DNA of 64,000 nt, taken from Paracentrotus lividus (Eukaryota > Echinodermata > Echinoidea > Camarodonta > Echinidae). The notes beneath the pieces are model-generated. The model saw only the letters and a program-made list of their open reading frames with translations. It searched no databases and was not told the origin of the DNA. How positions within the stretch are numbered: position 1 is the first letter of the stretch; every line of letters begins with the position of its first letter. Position numbers and translations under genes: made by a program. This document shows, piece after piece, positions 1-12,465 of the stretch. The stretch covers positions 19,712,280 to 19,776,279 of the forward strand of contig CALNVZ010002974.1 of NCBI GenBank assembly GCA_940671915.1, written 5' to 3'.

Positions 1-58
1 CCTTTTACTTGACAATACAACCATGACAAATGTATCTGAAAATCCAATTTGAGCAATA

Positions 59-310
59 ATAATGGTATCTCTTCCTGGAGACGTCTCCGAAACTATTGAA
101 AAATTTTGGACATTTAGGAAACGTCTCAAAGATATCTTTGAGACTTCTCCGCGACAGAAAAAGTCTCATAGACATAAGAATTTTTGATTTTCCTGCGACT
201 CATGATATGTTGCAGAGACTCAGCACAAATCTCTGAGACGTCTCTGCGACTACTTTCAAAACGGTCTCCAACTATTCCCAACTCCGTCTCATGGCAAGTG
301 ACATACCACC
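59..310. mobile_element. Diverged MITE with 'GGTATCTC' terminal inverted repeats (copy 1)
   Basis: The left end AATGGTATCTC and the right end ACATACCACC are inverted counterparts, and the interior is filled with alternating GAGACGTCTC-like palindromes. It matches the better-preserved copy at 16018-16263 in both ends and interior words ('gagacgtctc', 'gcgac'). The ends have decayed, so the target duplication cannot be read. It is non-coding. Confidence 0.6.
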
Positions 311-1377
311 ATTAGAATGAATCATGCAACTTTTCACTTCAAATGCTTTGTTGTTGTATTTCAGGAATTCTGTGCAATGAAGAATGCCCTCGTGCTTTCT
401 TCCACCTAATTACACGACATCACAAAAGTCAAAAGTTTCCATTCAAAGTTTGATAGAGTGACAGTGTTTTTGCAATAAATCTTTTGTATCTTTTGGGGCC
501 ACCAGTTATCTATAATTGCCTTTAATAGCCACCAAGCACTCCTAATTTCTGTAAGTTTCTAAAGAGGTTATTGTACAGAGGTTTGAAAAACCAATGTTTT
601 GCTATCAACTTTCTCCTATACCCAACTAATAATATTGATGGATTTTCGGTATCTGGTTATTTTCTATTTCTAACCGTTTTTCTCAAACTCCCCTAGATCA
701 ATAATGACACCTCCTGTCAGTTATTATATTCTCTTCTCAACCATAATTCAAGCTTTATATGACAAAACTGAGGTTAAAAAAGGAATTATTTCTCCATACA
801 GCCACATAATCTGCTAGATTTTATCAAATTTGTCTACATTATGATTCATAGGAGTCACAGGTGGCAGGTTGTCTAAAATATTTCTCTTGGCTCTGTCATT
901 TCCGAAATTAAATGTTTGAAACAAGGAGAAACGGACGCAAAATTATGATTTAAGTACATTTTGGAACATAAAACTTGTGAAGTATTTGAATGAAGGTCAC
1001 GGTTGATTTCCCTTGTTAAATGACGATGACAGAAAGTACAGATGAACCTGCTTGTAACGGCACCTAGCTCAGTCGTCCTCTTGTCCGCTTAGTCACAGCT
1101 CATTAAGTTGACCAAGCACAAGCGACTTCCTCACGATTACCCCAAACACATTGAGGAGATAGACAATAGACACACACCATCAAAACAAATGAACCAACAA
1201 ACTTTCTAGGATATTCGGAGATGTCAAGTTCTGAAACCAACCCCAAAGTCGTTAAAATGTTGACGACTTTAGGGCTCGTCAACAGGTGATGGCCAGAGCC
1301 AACAGGACTGAATGGAATCAAACTTGATGACAAAGAGGTGGCTAGCTATAAAGGTGATTTGTGCAGTTGCCACTAGG
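311..1377. other. AT-rich DNA without recognised genes
   Basis: About 1.07 kb of non-repetitive AT-rich sequence. The only open frame of note (1103-1333, minus, 76 codons) has no splice context, no compositional shift and no recognisable motif, so I treat it as chance. Nothing else is supported. Confidence 0.6.
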
Positions 1378-1796
1378 TCTGAACCCATTTTGACTAATGT
1401 CCATTTGGTCTCATCCTACATGGTCTAATTCCATTTTTTCTAAACCCAGTTCGTCTAATTACCACTTCGTCTATTCACCTTTTCATCTCATTACCATTTT
1501 GTCTAATGCCCAGTTCGTCTATTGTCCACATGGCCTATCATCACTTGGTCAATTCCAGTAACAAACTGGTAATAGACCAAATATTCATTTGGGCAGTAGA
1601 TGAAAAAGCAATTTGACCATTTGGCTAGTAGACAAACTGGAAATTAAACCAAGTGGTCTTTAGACCAAATGAGAATTAGACCATTTATGTATTAGTCCAA
1701 GGGTAAATTAGACCAAATGGGTTTAGCTTATGTGGTATTAGACAAATGTATAATAAGACTAAATGATGGTTAGATCAAGTGGATACAAAACCATTT
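1378..1796. repeat. Fold-back element of about 18-bp subrepeats
   Basis: The left half repeats words of the type GTCTAATnnCCAnTTnG every 17-20 bp. From about 1560 the right half repeats the reverse complement (AATTAGACCAAATGG type). The two halves meet near 1555-1565 (CCAGT-AAC-AACTGG), so the whole is a large imperfect palindrome. Such elements are common in invertebrate genomes and have no coding capacity. No clear target duplication was seen. Confidence 0.8.
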
Positions 1797-3053
1797 GTGC
1801 TTATTTCATTGGTGTGAATGGGGTATAAGAAATCAACCATGAACAGGTGCCAAGTGCATGTTACATTCCTGAGGAAGGGTAACTCAAGCATTCACTTCAT
1901 TGGACAGAAATTAAACGGGCCTATTTCCGAGGGTCTCCAAGGGTCTCCAAGGCAACAAGATTTTCTAAAGAAGAAGGATGTAGGAGAAGAATAAGATGAC
2001 CAATGTATGACTGACGAACCTCCAGGAAGTGCTGGTAATTGTTCTGGATACATCTAATTTTCAAGTTACTAAATTGACTCAATCCAATGTTGACTAAAAT
2101 CGAATATTGCTTTAGGGGTATCCCAGTTGAGGAGCTTATATCATCTCTCTTCGAGCCAGAATGTTGTTCACACTGTAAAGCAAATATGAATTAATGCCTT
2201 TTTGATGCCCACCACATGAATTAATACATTGACATTTGAAGTTAATACGAAGAGCCTTCAATGACCAAAAAGGAGTAAATTTGCTTTTAGAAATAGGTCA
2301 ATGTCCCGTCATAGCAAATGTCCTCTTACATACATACATAAATGCTTGACATTTAATACAAAACAGATATATTTTCAACAGGATACTCACATTAAATAAG
2401 TATGACATTACCAGCATATACATGACATTGTGCATCTTTAAAACGTGATTTGGTGAGGGTATGCGAGGTTGTTAAGACAAAAATAAAACAAGGCAGTAAT
2501 TAGTAATAATAAGCTTGTATGTTAGTGTTACAACAGCTTTTGGTTAATTGGTTGGTTAGGTAGATACAGGGATTACTATGAGAGTTAAACATTAGTTGAA
2601 CAAAAAAACTAGAGAGCATGATGTATGACAAATAAATGCCTAACATAAACAGGTTTTGCACAATATCTAGCATTTATATACTATCTATATAATATCTATA
2701 CACGTATGGCTATAGGGAGATCTGTGTCCCTTCATTTAAGTTTGATTTTTTATAATTTCAACATGGACCTTCTTTAGTATCAAAATTAAAGTTTAAAAAG
2801 GTTACAATTTCTGTCATTTTATAACTACAACTACTAATTGCAAAGCCACCACCATTTATTTGTTACAACTTATGCCTTTGAACTATGTCTCTATATACCA
2901 AGATTTTTGTTAACTATCTAATATCTTTCATCCCAAAACTATACCATTACATATACACTGATACATATATCCGCTTTACGATATGGAAAAATATGTGACA
3001 ATACTACAGATATTTAAAAAACAGGACATTAACGTTACTCCCAATTCTCAATC
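1797..3053. other. AT-rich DNA without recognised genes
   Basis: No exon, repeat family or RNA gene recognised. The composition is uniformly AT-rich, with long A/T runs after 2640. Confidence 0.55.
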
Positions 3054-3382
3054 AGTTAAAAAGGCGCGTAGCTTAACAAACTTTGACACAACTACTACTA
3101 GCCCAAGATAAATGATCTCACATTTAACACAAAACGTAACTTTTTACCCAGTTATTCATTACGTGGGAGCACAGATTAATAAAGGAATAATGGAAACTTA
3201 CTACGAAGGCAATTAAAAAGGTGCATAGCTTAATAACTTTGACACAACTACTACTAGCCCAAGATAAATTATCGCACATTTAACACAAAACGTAACTTTT
3301 GAACCAATTACTCAAGTACCCAATACCCAATAAGTTGGGTGCACAGATTGATAAAGGAATAATTGAAACTTACTACGAAGGC
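3054..3382. repeat. Tandem duplication (157 and 172 bp) overlapping an exon end
   Basis: Two adjacent copies (3054-3210 and 3211-3382) share long stretches such as CTTTGACACAACTACTACTA and CATTTAACACAAAACGTAAC. Both end in GAAACTTACTACGAAGGC. The second copy ends inside the probable exon at 3374-3433, so the duplication copied that exon's minus-strand splice donor to 3196-3201. Confidence 0.85.
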
Positions 3383-3433
3383 CCAATCCTCTCCAGCACT
3401 CTCTCTAAGTGCCATGGAGCCGCTACCCGACAT
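3374..3433 (-). CDS. Probable 60-bp exon downstream of the TSPN domain
   Basis: On the minus strand, a pyrimidine-rich tract ending TATCCAG is followed by 60 bp (20 codons, phase 0 on both sides) and a consensus donor GTAAGTTT. The frame is open and continues from the preceding exon: MSGSGSMALRESAGEDWAFV. The peptide is small-residue-rich and acidic, as expected of the variable region between a TSPN domain and a triple helix, but it carries no diagnostic motif. The same stretch can also be read as a plus-strand exon (3381-3444, AG upstream and GTAAGT downstream). That version lacks a pyrimidine tract, and the other exons of the locus are on the minus strand, so I prefer minus. The last nine bases are part of a tandem duplication (3054-3382). 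Confidence 0.6.
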
Positions 3434-3434
3434 C

Positions 3435-4740
3435 TGGATACGAGGTAAGTGTGAAAGAAGCAGTGGAAAGCAATGGTATGCACAAATGGCCAATGTTAAA
3501 TCATATCCAAATAAATATATTAAAATCAGGCTTTCAATGGTAGAAACAGAAATAAAAAGTTGTTAATGTAAGGCAAATGAAAATAAAAGCAGATTAAATC
3601 CTTCGAGAGCTTTTTAAAATATTTGAATTAAAGACTAATAATACTAAATCTGCTATATAAATGACTTTTATTTTGATATAAAGTCAATGTGGATTACTTT
3701 AGTATCTACTAATAGTCATAATTTAGCACAGTGAAATACCGAAAATTAGTGTGTTTGCGTGTTCAGTAAATGACTTTCATAATTCTTTGGCACAGCATTA
3801 TTCAAAATGTGCATTACAATTATGCACAAAAATATTTATTATGCATTGCATCTAGAAAGTGATAAAGCAGTGTAATACAAATGTCTTTGGGTCAAGTGTA
3901 ACATTAAAGTTGCTCTGTCGTGCTTGCTTGCTTTAAATCATTCAGTGTAAAATTTAAAAACTTAAAATTTGAAAATAAACATGCATGATTAAATAGAAAT
4001 GGTAAAATAGCTGCATAAATCATAAAATACATGTATAGCATGGTTCATGCACAAGCAAGCCATGTCAGAAATAGGTAAAAGAAAGCAATCATTCTTGTAA
4101 AGTCTGCTTTTCAATTTTTTTTCAAGAAATTAAATTTGCCCCAAGGAGTCTGCAAAAGTTTCTTGTCCCTTTTGACCCCATAATATATACATTTTCACTT
4201 TTAAACCCCAAAATTATGACTTTACACTTCTATATTTTTTGTAAGGCTAAGCTAAGATGTAAAACAAGAAATGGTAACATTTTGTGAGTTGTATTACAAA
4301 GGAAATCCTCTATGCCCAATGAAGTGAAATTGACTTTTTGTATGACGAAAAGGAAAATCAAACTCTATCATTTAAAGGGAAAGTAGAGGTAGGATCTTGA
4401 TTAAGAAAGTCAACTAAAAGTATGTAATTGATGATAATTATTGAAAAGTACAAGCAGAATGGGATTTAGATCTAAATCTACAGTAGAAGAATGAAAAGGG
4501 GGTATATTTCAATTTTTGTTTTTATTTTTTCATGCCTCTCTTTAATACTTGCTGAGGAAAGAAAAGTCTCTTCTTCGTTTTTGCCCATCAAATGAAGTAT
4601 GGTCTTCCCCTGTTACCTCATTAAAATGAGGATATATTCCATATTTGCTTTTAGCATAGAAAGTTTGCTCTTAAATAATATTTTCATGCGTATTAAATAG
4701 AACTCATTATTGAGTGTAAGGGTGTAGTTACTTCTACATG
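3435..4740. other. AT-rich intron, no further features seen
   Basis: This is the intron between the probable 60-bp exon and the 69-bp TSPN exon if both belong to the minus-strand gene. It is AT-rich, and the second copy of the 3.0-3.4 kb duplication does not extend into it. Confidence 0.5.
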
Positions 4741-4746
4741 ACTTAC

Positions 4747-4815
4747 TTCAGCAATTGGACAATGTTCTTCAGCAGAATCAGCACTGTTTGTGATGGAAAT
4801 CTGTTGGATATCTCC
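4747..4815 (-). CDS. Exon completing the TSPN domain (second cysteine)
   Basis: This 69-bp minus-strand exon encodes 23 codons, with phase 0 at both ends. The acceptor is TTTGTTTCTTCAG and the donor GTAAGT. The peptide starts GDIQQISITNSADSAEEHCP. In TSPN domains of fibrillar collagens the corresponding segment has the form 'DIQQL.i..dp.aA...C', and the cysteine here would pair with that in the preceding exon (FLDC). It is 418 bp downstream of the main TSPN exon, and the reading frame continues without interruption. This strongly supports both exon calls. It is too short to be recognised by ORF length alone. Confidence 0.85.
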
Positions 4816-5233
4816 CTGAAGAAACAAATACACACACATAGAATAAATAATTGCAAAGTGTCAACCTTGAGCTATTTTTGTGATTGGATCCAAGATTGAG
4901 GCACAATTTTTTTTAGTGTCAGAAATAAGTTTCAAAACAATCATCAATTTTTATTTCAATCCATGTGTTTCATAATACAAGTATGCAAGTTGCGCCCTTA
5001 TTGTGAAAACTTGGGCATCTTATGATAATGAACGTTGGTGGCGTACGTTTTATGAAACACAAGAATTGATCTAATTTTAATTTGCTTCAGTTGTTTGGGT
5101 CTGTGAATTAGTTCATCAGCATAAATAGGTTCAAAATCGATGCGAATATTTACATTTATTTCTACTCTTACTATGATTTGTCACCAACTGTAGGAAGATG
5201 GGAGAAATTATTTACAAAAGAAAAACTGCTTAC

Positions 5234-5787
5234 CCGATATTGTACTTCAGCTCCAACAATACCCAGATGTCCAATAAAAAGGGGAGCCATTTGAGGTATT
5301 CTTATGTGCCAACCCGGATGCTTTACGAAAGACTGTGTACCAAGTTCCTGGCAGTCAAGAAACAGCGTCACTTCGTTTTCTCTGATACCTAGTGCCATTT
5401 GCGTCCACTGGTTTGTAAATGAAGGCACCCTGAACACAGCTACCTCCGTTGATTCACTGGTATAACCTATGTCTGTTAGTATCAAGCTTATCCTTGTTTC
5501 TTCTATTGAGAGGCTAGTTATATTCACGCTGAGGATAATCGTTTGGTGGTAGGGGTCCGTGATACCAAAGACAGTGCCCCTACTACCGGCGTAGGGGCGC
5601 AACAGCATCAGGATGGAGAATTCCGGGAAGTTGGCAGAGAAGTCTTCGGGTAGGATGACCTCAGCATGGCGACCTGCGTTGGAGTCTCCGTCAAATTTGA
5701 ACGCAGCTCCCGTCAGACCCTCTGTAAAAGTCACTCCATTAGGGAGGGGATGACCAATGACCTGTAGTATATCTACACTCAGCACAT
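5234..5787 (-). CDS. Exon encoding most of a TSPN/laminin-G-like domain (collagen-type)
   Basis: This 554-bp minus-strand exon has an acceptor GTATCTTTCAG and donor GTAAGC. It enters in phase 1 and leaves in phase 0 (2 nt plus 184 codons). The protein begins with the first TSPN strand (VDILQVIGHPLPNGV). It continues with FPEFSILMLLRPYAGSRGTVF, the counterpart of the 'FPEEFSIL..R' core of collagen N-terminal TSPN domains, then QWTQMALGIRENEVTLFLDC, where the conserved 'W..lal...v.lfvdC' cysteine sits, and ends with the GxxxVQY strand. Such domains occur near the amino side of the triple helix in fibrillar and FACIT collagens and in thrombospondins. They act outside the cell in matrix assembly or heparin binding. 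The next exon supplies the final strand and second cysteine. Codon use and GC are higher than in the flanking introns. Confidence 0.88.
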
Positions 5788-5799
5788 CTGAAAGATACA

Positions 5800-8700
5800 A
5801 GAAGGTAGAATGGATGTTAAAATTGACATGTTATTTTAAAGAAGGAGATTACTTGAAGCATCGAGAGATAACAGACCCTCACATATATGAATGTAGCTGT
5901 TACTACATAAGCGGGAACATATCAAGTAGCAGAAGATCTTGATTAGTATTCACTTGTTTGCGATGTGTATAAAAGAATTTAAAATACACTTCATAAAGAA
6001 CTAAATATTGTATTACAAACATAACTGGTTCGCAAAAATCACAAAATCTTGATCAAATGATTAACTTGTTCATAGATAAAAGAATTTTCATACCCTCTCT
6101 AACATCAGAAAAGTGCTTGGCTGGAAGAATTGTGGTTTTATTTTTGTAAATTTTTATATGATACAGTAGTTTGTTTGAAATGCTGCATTCATTTGTCTTT
6201 ATAACTTAAACGCAATCAACTTTTTAAAAGTAAAGGAAATATTCATAAATCATCAATGCTTTATATTCTTTTTTTAAATATTCAGTTAAAAGAAAAAAAA
6301 AAAAAAAGGGGATGAGAAGATCAGTCTTTTTGTGTAATGACATTTTCTTGCTTTTCACTCTGATCATCATCTATTCCAAAATTCTTTGGCCTGACCCATA
6401 CAACTGAGGTCAAAGGTCATGTCCAGTCCATGTTTATAAAAGTCCATCCATTATCCTTTCTGACATTTTAATCAGCCACAACAAACATATCGCAGCCACA
6501 GTTTGACAGTATCAATAGGCCAGGGATCAAAATGAGTGTGGAGAGATTATTGAGGTCCCTTTGCATCCTCACATTGCTCTTGAATGAGGAAAAACCTATC
6601 AAACTTAGGAAAGGTTCGCAAGTTATCTTGTGAAATGAAATAAATTGCGCTTGATGTTCCACTATCTTGTAAAATTGAATAAATTTTGCTTGATGTTCAA
6701 AACACATCCCGTCATCATAGAAGTAGCAATGCATTATATTATTTTGCACTTCATACATTTGTTTGTACTGCTATATTTGGCAAACTTATATGAAGCCTAT
6801 ACAAGTAATTTTCAAAATGAACAATTCAGGTACTGAATTGAAAGGGGCAAAACAATGTTGAAATGCATTCCTTTCATGTGGGCCTACATGTATATAATTG
6901 CATTTTTCACGTTAGCCATGCAGAATAAGCTTCTAACTCTGGTAAATGTATAGATTATCTTTTCACAGATTACTTATAAATAGGATTATCATATCAAGCC
7001 GACTTATCCATGCTAAAAGATGATTTCTTTATCACATCACATGCTCGAAAAGATTACAATATAACATTTAAAGAGCTCCTCACAGCCTGAAGCCATAGTA
7101 AGCCAAGTCAATTTAACAAGAAGGAAAGTCAAAATAGGGCTTCATACCCCGGCTAAACCCCCCTCTCTTCTCAATCAAACAGTCAGTGACTCCGTGACCC
7201 CAGTTGACACTAAATACTATGGCCGGAGGTGAAAGGTCATATGAATAGAGGCCTTCTAGGAATGAAGGTGGTGTTGGTTTGTTGATAGAATCAAGGAGCT
7301 AAGATTTCCTCCTAATCCTCTTGAGGTCTCACCTCAGACATTAGCCTGTAACCTGACCCAAGAGGGTCATTTTGCTGGACTTGAAAGTCATGTACAAGCT
7401 CTTCAATCATTTGTGATTACATTTGTCAAATTTCAAAAATGCCTGACTTGAGTGATTTTTCCCCCTAATCAAGGAAGTGTTCAAGGAAGTGTGTCAAATT
7501 TATAAACCTAAGGCCTTGCAATTTATATTGTCCAAAGTTCACAATTAGTAAAACTTTTCAAGATATCTTTCCCTGATTAAACTGAAAATTATTTTGTGAA
7601 TTCTGAAGCTGGGTGTCTTGGAATGGTATTTGGATCAAAATTTAAAAAAAAAAATCACAATGATTGAGAGCTTGTTTTACAGGAATTAACATGTGATATA
7701 GGTTTTTGTTACAAGGTAAAGTTACTTTACAAAGCACCTGGAGGGATAGGACTTTTAAGAAAGTTCAATACCTTTACTCTTAGCACATAGTGTTATAAAA
7801 TGAAATAAAAGTTCATGTTGGTTAGGAATGAATTTCATTTCATAGGGACAAAACATAAATGTATAAATGGATAGTTTTCTTTAGTACAGATGACATGACG
7901 GATTATTTTCCTTTATAAATCCACACATGATAAACCCTCATTATTTTGTTGATTCTTAAGACATTACCAAAAATTAAAATATTTTTTTTAAATTCTAAAA
8001 CACATTCAAGACGAACAACATGAAACAAACATTAACCCTCTAAACACCCCCAATGGCCCCCAATCATTCTATCACTATCACTAAATGATGACAACTCCTT
8101 TCAAAAGGAGAATAAAGGACAAAATAATGTTCAACACCATCAATCAGGCAAAATCTTAAATATTATCTTCAAAGAAACCAGAAGGCATATAATATAGGCC
8201 TACCACATACATCACTACTTTACATTATACTAGCAGAATGGATAAATACAATTCCTAGTCACCACACTATGATAAGCTATCTAGGCAAGATATCAACACA
8301 CTGGACTAACTATCTAGCATTCCATAGTTCAGTGACCTATCTATGACCTTTCTGGCTGGGGGTGAGATAGAGGTCAATGGTGACCACATCAGTGATATGA
8401 CAGTCTCATTCATAATTCAGTTAATTAATTTGACCTGGCTTTGCTATAGAAGAGGGTGCAGTGTTTTTAAAATGGTAGACTAAAGCATGTGATGGCACCT
8501 GACAGCTGATATGGGAATAGTTAGAGTTTGGTTACTTCATGGTTTGTACATTATCAACATCATCCACTCCTTGGGTGATAACTAGTGGAATATGCCACCC
8601 CCCCCCCCCAAAACAAAAAAACAAAAAAAAGGAAAGAAAGAAAAAGAAAATAGGAAAAGACATGAAACCTTCATGAGGCTCAACCCCTTATTTTATTCAG

Positions 8701-9290
8701 AAGTTTCAAACAGATATATAGGATTAGTGTTCAATGGTATTATGGGATTATCTTCAAATTTAGACAAGTCAAGCATGCACTGGTAGCTTAATTTTGCTCA
8801 AAAGGGGGTTGATCCGCACCCCTCCAGCGACTCTATTAGCCAGTTATCCTGGCACCAACCACAGGTATGGTTAGTTCAGGCAGGCTCTGTTCACTGATCC
8901 CATGGATTAAGAACAGATTAAGGCAAGATTAAGAAAAGAAAGGTCAATAAAGATGAACAATGAAGGGGTTTGGTCGCATAAGGGTTGAATGGCAAAATTC
9001 CAATACCATAAATCATGCACAATAAAGCCATACTTATCTACCCTCTTAATTTTTGTTATCCTTTCAGAAGCTATACATTGTTAGATTACGACTTTGTTGA
9101 AGGTGATTTATCAAACAAGAATACCTTCACAATATTAACATCAGCAAAAATGACACCTTTGAAAATGCATTTTCATATTAAATAAAAGGAGCAAAATATA
9201 GCAATTTCAATTCAACATCCCCGCACCCACATCGTCCACTAAAAAAGAGAAATAATGATTTCCATAAATAAATACTCATCTCCAGAGGGT
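5800..9290. other. AT-rich intronic DNA with homopolymer runs
   Basis: No exon or element with readable ends was found. It holds an A-run at 6290-6307, a short direct duplication (CAAGGAAGTGTT type) near 7480, and a C-run followed by an A-rich tract at 8598-8660. The small open frames here are low-complexity or lack splice context. Confidence 0.5.
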
Positions 9291-9294
9291 TTAA

Positions 9295-9745
9295 AGGTAG
9301 AGTCAGCCTTTTGCAGGCAATAATATTAAATTTCTAGTTTTTAGAGGATATAGTAGTATACCAATGACTATATCTTCCCACAACATGATTAAGCTCAAAT
9401 GTGTATGTTTGTCATTATATTGCAATTATCAAAATTCATTCCTATTTTTTCGAACCTCGAAAAAAATATACCGTACGGTGCGAACCGCTGACCGATAGCG
9501 CAGAGAATAATGCACGCTGATGCGCCGTGTGTATATTGCTGTGTACGGTCCGTGCTGCACGCGCTGTAATATCAACGATGTTGATGGAGAGCTGGTCAAG
9601 ATTGGTAGTCAGATTTTCGTTTCGTATTACTGATCTAGGCAACCTGTGACAGTAAGATTGAATAGACAGTATAGGTCGATCATATTCTACAGTTATGCAA
9701 AGTTGCATTAGTTTTCGCAATTTGTGAAAAAGGCTGATACTACCT
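9295..9745. mobile_element. 451-bp TIR element with TTAA target duplication
   Basis: The left end AGGTAGAGTCAGCCTTTT and the right end (reverse complement AGGTAGTATCAGCCTTTT) are inverted repeats, flanked on both sides by TTAA. TTAA is the target of piggyBac-type transposases; a 3-bp TAA/TTA reading (Harbinger-type) is also possible because the flank is symmetrical. The interior is CpG-rich relative to its surroundings (9470-9600). The 92-codon minus-strand frame inside has no recognisable motif. Confidence 0.75.
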
Positions 9746-9749
9746 TTAA

Positions 9750-12300
9750 GGACAGTTCATACAGATGCTTCTAAAAAAGGGAGTAAAATTTGGCAAATAT
9801 TCAACCAACATATTCTATTTACTGCAGTGAAACAGCCAGGATATCATTGAACCAAAACCAGTAGGCTACGTCCAAGACAAATACTTGCAAGCAAAGTTCC
9901 CACACTTAACAACTTCTACAAAATATGTAGCAAACAGAAAAATGTTGGAAAATGTACAATTTAGACTGAAACCACACAAAATACCATCTCATTAGATTCA
10001 AAAGGACATTCAGTCTTTGCAAAGGTTTATGAGTTTACATCCTTCTGGCTATTAACAGACAATATGTTCTAAATACTAATTTAAGCTCACACAGATATAC
10101 AATTTCACTTTCACAGATCAGATATTTGTAAGCAATTTGTAAAGATGCATATGATCTCATGCTGTTCTTTCATTCACTTTCAGGTCACGCTGGGTCACGA
10201 TACTATCATATCCCCAACTACAGTACACAGTTCTCTTATTTTCTTCTTCAAATGATACTTGGGATACCAAATCCACCACTTTACAACTTGTCATCAAATA
10301 CAAAAAAGCTACTCGCCCCATCCATTTACAACTCCATAATCTTGAGTATATTTGAACATGTACTCTACAAATGTTGAAATAACACTTCACCCCTCTCTCT
10401 CTTTCTCTCTCTTCCTCTGAACAATGCAATAAAATAGTCATTGAATTGTAATTATAGTGAGATAAGAAGAGAACTCAAATAGAGAGAGAGCCAAATGTCA
10501 TATTTGTGGACCGGATCACCTGCTGACCTGCTAGAACTATCTTCAGACTGTCTGACAAATTTCCCTTGATAACAAATCGGTTTCGAAAAAAGGTGGGGGT
10601 TGGAGTTTGGACGGCCATAACGACGGAGTACTCTGGGGTGTTGTAGCATTAGAACTTGGAATTGAAGGTGCATTCTGAACTTGGTTCTTTTTCAAACAAG
10701 AATCATGCTTTAAGCTCCTTAGGTTATCAACTTTCAATGACAGAAGAACAATTTTATATATTCTGATAATTTACTTCTTCACAGAAAATACAAATAAGAT
10801 TTGCAAAAATGTGCACCTTTTGCACTATCATTTAGAGTCTGGTGACAAAATTCATGACAAACTTATTTCATCCACTCCAGCTTTAAGATATTTTTGAAAA
10901 GATCTTCGTCACAATTTGGTTGTTTGACATGTTTACTTCTGGGACAAGCTTCCGCAAGACTATAATCTAGATATCACTCACTGAGTATAGTTATAATAAT
11001 CATGTGTGTAGGAAGATGAATTTAGAGAAGGTTAAAGGGAAAGGAGGCAGCCGTCATTATTAAATTAACCCATCCACTGGCCTCTGATCTACAAATGTCA
11101 CAAGCTAACACCAACTTACTGCTCGAGTGCTTAAAGATATTCTCCAGTTCTGCCTGCGTAAAGTAGGTTGCAAAGAAAGTATTGAAATATGTACTTATAT
11201 TGCATAATTTCATTTTTTTCTGTAAATAATATCGGATGAAATAGCAAAATGTGAATATCGCAAAGAAAATTCAAATTGACACACCACTTGCCCTTCTCTT
11301 ACAGAGGTAACGAGCAGGCATGAATGCAACCGACTTATTTTATTTAATTTTAAAAAGTTTTGTTCAGAAAATTCAGTTTTTAAAATTGATTTTCTGGCAA
11401 AAGATTTTTTCACAGGGTTACATTGAAGTATTCTTTCAAACCATTATGCAATGGAAGAAAAATGCTGCAAATTTCCTTTTCTTTTATTCCGAAACTAGAA
11501 TGGAGCTTTGAAGACGGAACTACAAACACTGCACATGAGGCTGGTCGGTAGCCTGGCAAAGTGGACTCAACGTTGGTTGTAGTTTCATTTCTTTGCAAAT
11601 TCAAATTAACAAGGGAGCTTGATTACTTTGACAGATAAAGTGATAGTTTGCATTGAAACACAAATTTACAATCGTAATAGACAAGGGGCCGCTAATGGAG
11701 GATATTTAGGTATGGTAAAATGTTTGGTTTTTCAATGATAGAAAAGGTGGAAGATGGGCAAAACATAGGAAAAGAAAATAGAACGAATAGAGAAAGTTTT
11801 TAAATGGATACAAAACATTCAGAATTCAACATGATTCATTAAAAAAATGTAAGAGAGTCAGAAAAAGTTTCAAGGGTGTGAAAAAGACAATGGAATAAAG
11901 AGCATGTGGAAGGGATGTTTTTTTCTTTAATAAATAAATAATTGAGAGAAAGCCAGAAACTTGTTGAGTTAACAATCTTAATTCTCTTAGCTGTAATAAT
12001 GTAGCAGAGACAGGAGGCAGGAAACTACAAGTTACAACATCTCAAGTTTAGCAACGGACCTTCTGTTTTCAATCATATTTCCTCTTTATTTTATTACCTA
12101 ACTTAATACTGATTCATCGTTATAATAATGAAAGCATCCTCCATATCATTAATGTTAGCAGACTGGTGATGGCCTGCCAAACATATCAATAGGCGGTTCT
12201 TTACTAACTTAAACTACTGACTTAAACTTGATGAAGAGCACGCTGCGAGTTATATTAGGTGAGGAAAAAAAAAAGAGAATCAGTTGATGCTATATCAGCT
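9750..12300. other. AT-rich intronic DNA; short CT microsatellite
   Basis: It contains a CT tract at 10390-10423 and a GA tract just beyond 10480. A proline/serine-rich minus-strand frame around 10545-10690 has a possible acceptor but terminates without a donor, so I do not call it an exon. Nothing else is supported. Confidence 0.5.
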
Positions 12301-12465
12301 GAAGCTTAAAGGGAAAGTTCACACTTGGTTTAATTCGGTTTTTAAAAATGCAGAAAAATAAAAAAAAATATGAGTGAAGGTTTGAAGAAATTCTACCAAA
12401 AAATAACAAAGTTATGAATATCTCAAGTTTTTATTCTGTGACGTCATATGCGAGCTGCTCTCCTA

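Noticed and set aside
10543..10737. Proline/serine-rich minus frame as a collagen-linker exon
   Set aside because: A possible acceptor exists but the frame hits a stop with no donor before it.
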